A stretch of DNA of 7,105 bases from Fidelibacterota bacterium (GTDB lineage Bacteria; Fidelibacterota; Marinisomatia; Marinisomatales; CAZVFT01): contig JACNLN010000111.1 of assembly GCA_014381485.1 (NCBI GenBank), positions 1 through 7,105 of the forward strand, given 5' to 3'. The position numbers and the translations under genes are program-made. Positions 6,862 through 7,105 of the stretch are shown here, one piece after another. Position 1 is the stretch's first letter, and the number at the start of each line of letters is the position of its first letter. Under the pieces are notes generated by a model. That model did not search any database. It was not told the origin of the DNA and worked only from the letters and a program-made list of their open reading frames with translations.

Positions 6862-6985
6862 TTTAAGGTGTGGAAGTACAAACTAAAATTTAACAAATGG
6901 ATGTACAAATTGGAAGGCTACAAAAAAATAGCTTGGAAAGGAAAATAGCTTTTTATTATTATTCAATGAATTCCTCATTTTAATA
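6862..6985 (-). promoter_or_regulatory. Noncoding thrS upstream region with short direct repeats
   Basis: This 124-nt, very AT-rich gap between tRNA-Val and thrS contains two pairs of direct repeats. AAGCTATTTT occurs at 6951-6942 and 6934-6925, 17 nt apart. TTTGTACWTCC occurs at 6909-6899 and 6882-6872, 27 nt apart, differing at one base. GTACA (6906-6902) could also pair with TGTAC (6880-6876). I see no T-box motif, no convincing promoter and no clear terminator for the tRNA. A promoter or thrS operator is plausible from position only. Confidence 0.3.
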
Positions 6986-7062
6986 TGGTGGGCGATACTG
7001 GACTTGAACCAGCGACCTCTTGCATGTCAAGCAAGCACTCTAACCAACTGAGCTAATCGCCC
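6986..7062 (-). tRNA. tRNA-Val (anticodon GAC), CCA encoded
   Basis: Read on the minus strand this folds into a complete cloverleaf. The acceptor arm is GGGCGAT/ATCGCCC, the D arm GCTC/GAGT, the anticodon stem CTTGC/GCAAG, and the T arm GCTGG/CCAGT with loop TTCAAGT. The seven-base anticodon loop TTGACAT places GAC at 7028-7026, which reads Val codons GUC and GUU. The discriminator base is A, as expected for tRNA-Val, and the 3' CCA is encoded in the gene (6988-6986). The gene lies 124 nt upstream of thrS on the same strand. Confidence 0.97.
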
Positions 7063-7105
7063 TTTTGTTATAAATATTTCAATCATCTCATTAACCAGCG
7101 ACCTT

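Noticed and set aside
6925..6951. Terminator downstream of tRNA-Val
   Set aside because: AAAAAGCT can pair only poorly with AGCTATTTTT; the stem is bulged and nearly all A-T, so the direct-repeat reading fits better.
6862..6985. T-box leader upstream of thrS
   Set aside because: The gap is too short, and no T-box core motif or terminator/antiterminator pair is visible.

Overview
The window is one compact, AT-rich bacterial chromosome segment. Every recognisable gene lies on the minus strand, so the genes read from high to low coordinates. The order of transcription is tRNA-Val(GAC), thrS, infC, rpmI, rplT, pheS, pheT, a 61-residue coiled-coil gene and zapA, followed by a Rho-independent terminator at 58-93. 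The block is translation machinery (ThrRS, IF3, L35, L20, both PheRS subunits) with a cell-division tail (ZapA and its small neighbour). The thrS-infC-rpmI-rplT-pheS-pheT order is an ancient, widely conserved arrangement. The pheT-to-zapA linkage is seen in several phyla. The standard code is used: TAA, TAG and TGA all serve as stops. The host is probably an uncultured AT-rich bacterium, perhaps from the FCB/Marinimicrobia side of the tree. That placement is a weak impression from protein style and gene order, not something the window proves.

Layout: 6986-7062 is tRNA-Val with an encoded CCA. A noncoding stretch of about 120 bp with short direct repeats precedes thrS (6861-4924). After a 67-nt gap comes infC, whose start I place at an AUC codon (4856), 37 codons upstream of the first ordinary start codon. 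rpmI and rplT follow with short gaps and good Shine-Dalgarno sites. An 80-nt gap containing two mutually exclusive hairpins separates rplT from pheS. pheS and pheT overlap by one base (TGATG). The 61-residue gene starts one base after pheT, and zapA follows 26 nt later. No other gap exceeds about 125 bp, and no mobile element, CRISPR array or foreign-looking gene is visible.

The most unusual protein feature is PheT. It is only 678 residues because the EMAP-like tRNA-binding OB domain (B2), normally about 110 residues inserted near the N-terminus, is cleanly absent. The B1 halves, the editing domain, B5, the catalytic-like core and the C-terminal anticodon-binding domain are all kept. Other points worth a second look are the AUC start of infC, the alternative-hairpin region before pheS, the ZapB-like small protein, the repeats before thrS, and a 12-nt copy of tRNA-Val sequence at the window edge. 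Most of the window is ordinary core genome, and I see no convincing new multi-gene system.
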